Source: Eretmocerus hayati (Eukaryota > Arthropoda > Insecta > Hymenoptera > Aphelinidae). Taken from it: a stretch of DNA of 64,000 nucleotides. This document shows positions 57,426-64,000 of the stretch, piece by piece. The first letter of the stretch is position 1. Each line of letters opens with the position of its first letter. The translations under genes were made by a program, and so were the position numbers. The stretch spans positions 34,116,714 through 34,180,713 of the forward strand of contig CM056743.1 of NCBI GenBank assembly GCA_029851415.1. The letters are read 5' to 3'. The notes beneath the pieces are model-generated. The model worked only from the letters and a program-made list of their open reading frames with translations. It searched no databases and was not told the origin of the DNA.

Positions 57426-60305
57426 ATTCACGTGTAAATGTTGAATACTCGAAAGATCGCGAGCTCAAAATTATGGGTTTCAACAGAAGAGAAAGTGCCA
57501 AAATATGAAAGAAAAGAAGCGAATCATGCATGGAAAATTACATTTAGCCACTACTGACTTAAAATTGTATACACTTCAAATGCGATGTCAGGGATGAAAT
57601 CTGTCATCTGCAGATCGCCCACACAATTGGATGCAAACAGCAAGGACTTGTTGCCTAAATGTCCGAAACAATTGCATTCAGTGCTGCTATAATTCCGAGA
57701 TCAAGGGAGATATTCTGTTTTCCATTACATGGACGGTTCCGGGCACCGAATTGGTATAAATCAATTTCAGATTTTTCGAAAATAGCTTTTATATTCTGGA
57801 GACTGGCGTTGTCCGTATATCAGTTTTCGAAACGATTTTTGAGCATAATTATGTAGAAAAGGAGCCCTGCGTGAACCGAGATTATTTTATTCTTGCAAAA
57901 AATGCTTTAGACATGAAAGCAATTCACAGAAAATACAATACAATTTTTTGAGAACAACCCAAGATCGAATTATTTGTTGGGCTGGCCCAGAGCCACTTAC
58001 ATCATCTGGTTTCAATTATTTCTGTCCTTATCTCACACAAATCAGTCTTAAAAACCACCTAATATCTTCCAAATACTGCAATACATCCATCTTGATCGGA
58101 AAGAGATTTATCAAAATTGTTAAAAATACGACAAATTACACCGCGCATTTCATGATTCAGCAAATTTTTGGCATCTCTCCTGAGCAATAGTAAAAGTGTA
58201 TATATATGACGAGTGCCAGGGGTTATCCAACTCAAGGTCGGGGTTGAGGGACGACGTGTTCCAAGAGCTTGCACGAGAGTATATGCGTGGATAACGTGAG
58301 GGTCGCGGGCTTGCAGGAGAAATGAGAAATTTTTGGCACTTGCGGCACGAATTATGCGTGCACCCAAGCTTCGCGGGTTCTCTTTTGAGTTTACGATAGA
58401 ACTGAGTTGGCCTCCTGCCAGTGCAAATATCGTCTCTTTTGAGCTGGGGAAACTCTAATATGTTTTATCATTTTCTCCCCTGTGTAGTGTCATATCGCTT
58501 TCTCCCCTCGTTTTAGAACACATATACCGTAAGACACGTGTATGATACTCTGTTGACTCACGTATTTTTGAATTTTATTGAATTGCTTTTGAGTAATTGT
58601 GACGTATAGACTCGCTTGGTACTTGAGTTTGTCCAAATGCTACCAAGAAATGATTTTTATCGTTCGTCGATTCAAGTGTAGAGAGAGGATTTTTAATTTG
58701 TACAGAATTTTACCGATTCCGATCGTCACCAGATTTTGGTTATTATTTGTAGAATTTACAGGAAGGAAAAAAGAGTTCGAGATTGAATTTATATTTTGGG
58801 GATATTTTCTTGAAGGCTTGCTTTGGATTTTGGACTACATAATTTATATCAATTCTAGTAGGTTTGAACTGGACATCTCGGATGCTGTTTTTCAATAATT
58901 TTGTAGATCATTTTACTTGGACAAATCTATTTTCACGTAAGAAAATTGTATAGCCTTAGAATGGTCAATTTTCGGCATTTGGTCACAAAATGGTCAGAAA
59001 ATTCGTTTTTCGACTATTTGTGATGACAATTTAGGGATCAGCCATTTTTTGTCTTTTGTCTGTTATGTCCAAAACTGTGTCCTTACCCATAGATTATGGA
59101 AAAAGTTGTGTCCAATCATTTCATCGGAGAAAAGAACAATATATTTCCATCATTGCAAAAGACTCTCTTCTTCAGAAACTATTACGATTACAGATAGCTC
59201 AATGTGTCGGAAAACAAAATCAATTTTCAATCGATTCAAACCATCTTAAGCATCAGAGCCCATCGGATTTGGTTCTGATCTCCCTTATAGGCATGCCTTG
59301 GGCCAAAAATGAGTCACTTCAGACGTATCACAAATTTCAAACTCCTGCATAGTCACCTGTTCCACGTATGGTACCAAATTTCAAAAACTTGAAAAAAATC
59401 TCATTAACCCGAAAAGAATGAATACACCGGATTTCACCTGTTCATCCAAATTCAGCCACGAAAAATAATGGAATTGAATTAATTCGGTCATGCACGCGTT
59501 TGAAAAGACAGTGTAGTACAAGGAAATAATAATCATTTGCGATACATCTGCGTGATGCGTGAGAAAAGAAAGCACCACTTCATATTATTACGCGTTATTT
59601 GGAGTGCAAAACTCACTATCTCGCGTGCAGCATTTTACCGAATTACGCAAATCGCGTAATGACAATGTGCTCTTGGCATATTACCACTGCTCTGATGCTT
59701 ATACTTATATATGTGCATCAGAGTTAGTCCCGAGTACTAATTTCGCGTGTCTGATATGTGGCGGGCAGCTCTAACATTATGATAGATAGGTACTTGTACC
59801 GCGACGAGGACGATCTCGTTGTACCGAGTGATAATTTTGCGGAACTCACGTACAAAATGAATGGTCACGCACACGATATGAATTGCCAGACACGTATGTA
59901 TGATTTGCTAGCACTTTGAAATGATTTTCGGTCGGTATGTGGTTTTTTTTCACGATCCATCATTATCGTTGAATGTATTGACGAGCGTGAGAGCCGAATG
60001 CTTTTGAAAGCAAATTCCTCAGTTTCTGGTGCTGGAATTACGATGATCATTTGTTTTTGTACATTTCAAATGTACCTGGAGATCGAATATTTCCACGTGA
60101 TCTCTTTTCTTACGTTATAATGACGAAAACGATTCATTCAGCAAGTGAGACGGCTCCCCATCAGGGTGTCTGAAGAATCTGGAAAATTTGTCAAGCTTAG
60201 AAAAACCATAACAAATTAGAAAACCATAGAGAAATGTCAAGCGTTTCTGAAAACCTGGAAAAAGTTCCGGTTTGAGACGAAAAACCTGAAATTTTCGAAT
60301 GACTA

Positions 60306-60942
60306 CACTGTATAAGAAAATTTTGGGGTCAGAATGTCGCACAGACCAGACTATGATTTCCTTCTCGATTTTTTTCTGTATTTTTCAACGCTAAATCTTA
60401 ATCTGAGCCCAGAATTGCGCCAAAATGTCAGTTTTTTTAATCGCAAAAATCGTTTACTCGGCGGTTTTTTTATGTGGACAAAAATCCTGACATAAAGAGA
60501 GCATGGGATAATGTTCAGACGGTCATTTTGCATCGAAAAAGTGTATTCGAATACCCGGCAGCCAGCAGTGAGAACTTTTTTCCCCGTCGTAAGAGGGGTT
60601 ATCGCAGAAAGACGAGCAGAAAGGGGTATTCTCCGAGGGTTTTTTCACGTGTTTTGAAGGTCAAAAGCGCCTGTTTTTGCGGTAACTCTCACTGTTTCGA
60701 AATTACGTGTACAAATTTCGCGCTCGCGTCGGGTATTCGAATATGCTCCTTCCAAGCAAAATGACCGCCTGTACTCCGTACTCAGAAAAAACTGGTGGAG
60801 TAATGATTTTTTGCAATTTAAAAGAATCCTGACATTCTGTCGCAAATCCGGGCTCGGGTTCGGTTTCAGAGTCGAAAAATACGTAAGAAAATCAGGTTCT
60901 GGTCTATATGACATTCCGACCTCAAAATTTTGTTGTACAGTG
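60306..60942. repeat. 637-bp palindrome with CACTGTA ends
   Basis: CACTGTATAAGAAAATTTTG pairs with the complement of AAAATTTTGTTGTACAGTG ending at 60942. Arms stay complementary through GGTC.GAATGTC, CAGACCAGA, GACGGTCATTTTGC and TATTCGAATACCCG to a centre near 60625. End sequence CACTGTA is shared with the 19819-21050 element, suggesting related mobilisation. Confidence 0.85.
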
Positions 60943-63900
60943 TTATCGGCCCTCTAAAATATTTGATATGAATACTCTACGAGAAATTAAACTCCACGAC
61001 GAAATAGATTGATCCGTGAACGAATCGAGAAAATGGAAAAAATTTTGATATTCATAGAGTATTCCACGTGTTATAAGGGTACAGTGCCCGAGAAGAAAGC
61101 TTCCAGTAATATATGAAGGTGGCTGAGCGTATAATCGTATGGGTGGGTTCTCTGGGCACGAGCAATAATAGTTATTTTTTATTACGACTATGTGCGTATT
61201 TCATCCAGAACTGAGTGTAGCTTTGCAAATTCACCACAGCCGTTTATTCCGCCCAACTCACTTTCATCACGCAACTTTTCCATCATCATAAATTCTTTTT
61301 TCCACGCGTCGATGATACCTCCTCGTAGTAATGAAAGAAAAAAAATTTCCCGCGTTCGTCTCGTTTTTCTCTGTATTTGTTGCCCGGAATTCCTTACAAT
61401 TTGAAATGTATGTATGTATAAGATCTGGCAGTGATTATATCCAATTGAATAATAACGCGGGAGGTGTTGCAGCATCATGAATTATTATGAGTGATTAGAT
61501 ATATTCACGCTTCTCACTAATGAGAATCGTAAATTATTACCTTCTCTGAGCTGTAATCAGGGTAAATTTGTATAGAGTCGAAAGTTACTATTATTATTTT
61601 TCTATTTTTACATCAAGTGACTGACTGTGTGATTCTTTTCAACTCATGATTGTTTCAAGAAAGTTCCTGATGAATGTCCTGATGTTTGGCAGTAACTTTA
61701 TTCAGAAATTTTCCCAAAAAATTCCATTGACGCGGGAAAGTGATGAATAATGCATTCGTTACACCTGTTTACTTGGTTATCGCGTTGTTCCATCTACCGA
61801 TGCGTAATTCTAGTCGTTTGTGAAAGGAAAAGGTGGAATTCCCATCGATACGGATAACTCTTAGAGCTCACTTGTATATACATATGGAACCACGTGTGAA
61901 CTATTTCAAAATATCATTCTTACCACGGAATTAATTTTTTGATTTAGTCGTGAAACGATGTCCTCAAGTAGATAGTGAAATGTGCTCGAAAAATTGACTT
62001 GTCGTGTTCAAATACACCAATGTAGACTCGTATAGTAAATTTTCCTTGCTGTTGCAATCTAAATGTTCAAGTTTTTGTATAATATTGATTAGGGATATGG
62101 TATATTATAACGCTAGCGTGTTAAAAATTTCGAATTTTTATACTTAAGAGATGCAGAATCCTATCTTAATTTTGGTATCAGTAAGAAAATCACTTACTGA
62201 CCTCAACATGTTCTATCTATGAGAATTCAAGAAAGTGGAGAGCCACATTTTTGTTGTCGAACTTTCGAATACCGCCGCCCCATGTCTTGAAAAAGTTGAA
62301 TGGATCCTTATCTAGAATATTTTGTAGATAAAAATCCCTATCAAGAGCCCAGACAAAAATGGAAATCGCATGATTCCGCAAAGTGAAATGACAAGTCCAG
62401 CAGTTTATTAAATTCATTACAACTAGAACATTTTTAGGTTATGATTCTCATTTTCAAAATTTCCAATAAATATGGAGTTTCTCTCATCAATTTTTTGAAG
62501 TAAAGCATAACTACAATTCTTTGGGATACGAAGGACCATTTTAACTTACAATTATTTCAGAACAAAAGTTCTAGTCGGCTCATTTTTGAATAATTTTTTC
62601 TTCTAGTCTTGAACAAAACATGGTTTGTAAGCGAAAAGTTCAGATTAGAATTGAAAATTTTTTCCATTCATCTCATGTAAAAGAAAATTAAAAAAGTGAA
62701 CAAAAGCACACTCTCAAATCAGAAAATCTGACAACTAGTTGGCAACCTTTTTATGTATCATCCCAATCTACTCACATTCATCGCAAGAGACTTCCCGTTA
62801 AAGATATCACTTTCCCCCCTCTCCTATCAAAGATGTGGGTAAGAAAGATGAAAAAACTTTCCCTTATTTCTCAGCAATATGATAAGTTTTCCAATCAATC
62901 GCTCCTTTCACACACAATCAAGCACCAATACTCCGTAATAATCCCAACTCATCAAAAACTTCTTTCCGATAAAAATTTTTCCTTTCGCAATCGCCTCATC
63001 TAATACGAGAAAACTTCTAAACTAACTTTAAGATGATCATTAAGTTCAAGCTCGTGACCAGGCGGAAAGAGATGAAAAAATGGACAAATTTGGGGAAACA
63101 ATAAGTTAAACCAAGCGCGCAGCCAATCTTAAGGTGTTGTGAGAAAGCTTGAAGTTTTGCAATATTATTCAGTAGGAAGTTGAATAGATAGAAGAATAAG
63201 AAGCTCATTCATCGACAAATGGAGCTTTATATCACCCCTACACCCCCCCCCTCTACCTTTTGATCGCTTCAATCATGCATGTAGCTCAAGACACTTCCAT
63301 CGCATAATGCAACCCTCTGTACATACTCTTATTATTCAGGCGCTCCTCGACTGTATCTCTGTTACAGCCTTACTCACATTCAAATTGATGAATTAATTGC
63401 TCTGGTATGCGATGATTGCTGCTGTCTCGCTGCTCTGCTTTGCTCTCTTTGTATACTGACTGAAGAATCTCATCGTTTGTCAAATAGATTCATGAATCAT
63501 CTTTCTATTCAAGTACATACGAAAGATATCAATTTGTTGTACGTAGACTTATTCAGATTTAAATTATTTTGAATGACACTAATTTTCTATAATGAGATGA
63601 AATTCCTTCACAAAAAATCTTGGTATCGACGCCAATCGTGGTGATGAATCGAGCGCCTTTTTTTCAAAAGTTCAGTAATGATTATGTTGTAGTGAAGTAG
63701 TGACCTTGAGAATCATCCGAAATGAATTCTTCCGCATTCCCAGACCTAAATTTCTCTCTCAAGTGTATGAGAAGAACACAGTTCGTTATACACATCCAAA
63801 TTTGAATTTCCTCAAAGTTGCCAAAATCTCACCTGCCTTCCAATCAATTCTCAGCTACTCAATTATAACATTCTTCCCGAATCAAAGTATCAAAGAGCTT

Positions 63901-64000
63901 TAACATGAATTTCCATTTACCAAATCAGATAGCATCCCAAAAGCATGCATTTTACTCCGGAGCACGTGACTGAAGCGTGCGGTCTTCTATCCATCTGCGA

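Larger units (their letters stand above)
49313..64000 (+). other. Probable first intron of the PACS gene
   Basis: About 14.7 kb without a recognised exon. It starts with a clean GT donor. Content: a dispersed hairpin repeat, two long palindromes and simple runs (T tract 53594-53618, C-rich block 57315-57415, C run 63243-63252). Other genes within it cannot be excluded: the 54.7-55.2 kb minus-strand frames are the only candidates. Confidence 0.55.

Noticed and set aside
61188..61478. 96-codon minus-strand frame
   Set aside because: Composition is plausible, but there is no motif, no conserved neighbour and a competing frame on the other strand.

Overview
The window is eukaryotic and AT-rich. 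It has spliced genes with GT/AG introns, a Pol III tRNA-Cys gene, Tigger/pogo transposon remains and two insect-type divergent ionotropic-receptor genes. This points to an insect, and the style suggests a parasitoid-wasp-like hymenopteran; the order is inference from gene style only.

Layout. 1-15.1 kb is a gene-free transposon graveyard: a TA-flanked inverted-repeat element carrying a 17-bp minisatellite (2.29-3.06 kb), a nested foldback family (3.1-4.9 kb), a complete but decayed Tigger-like element with exact TA duplication and terminal repeats (7.15-10.28 kb) swollen by two internal palindromes, a 1.15-kb palindrome (11.0-12.2 kb), and a second Tigger-like remnant (12.26-13.54 kb, minus strand).

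15.1-33.8 kb is an old, very large inverted duplication, about 18.6 kb overall. Each arm carries one single-exon divergent ionotropic-receptor gene, placed head to head (15638-17830 minus; 29956-32094 plus). Their proteins are about 92% identical outside, but only about 55-60% identical inside, a 140-residue block just before the first channel helix. Insertions that entered only one arm can be read against the empty site in the other arm. These include a TTAA-flanked piggyBac-type element at 18284-18876 and a TA-flanked element at 27879-29619. A 1.2-kb palindrome with GGAAT-like pentamer arrays (19.8-21.05 kb) and a 655-bp tandem duplication (24.3-25.6 kb) also lie here.

33.8-42.4 kb is a second foldback-rich stretch. 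It holds palindromes at 35.5, 36.4-37.7 (near-identical arms of about 0.54 kb with reiterated TTTCACGTGA motifs), 38.2, 38.4, 39.1-40.1 and 41.8 kb, all intact enough to fold.

42.4-64 kb is the conventional genic part. It has a THAP zinc-finger gene (four exons seen, 5' exon missing, possible terminal frameshift), tRNA-Cys(GCA), the complete four-exon YIF1 gene (ER-Golgi trafficking membrane protein) and the first coding exon of a PACS-family sorting adaptor (49209-49312). No further PACS exon is visible, so 49.3-64 kb is best read as its long first intron, with more foldback elements at 51.3-52.1 and 60.3-60.9 kb. YIF1 and PACS both act in secretory-pathway trafficking, but nothing shows co-regulation.

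The most notable signals are the mosaic divergence of the two receptor genes in the inverted duplication and the density of long perfect or near-perfect palindromes: roughly fifteen in 64 kb, from several apparently unrelated families.
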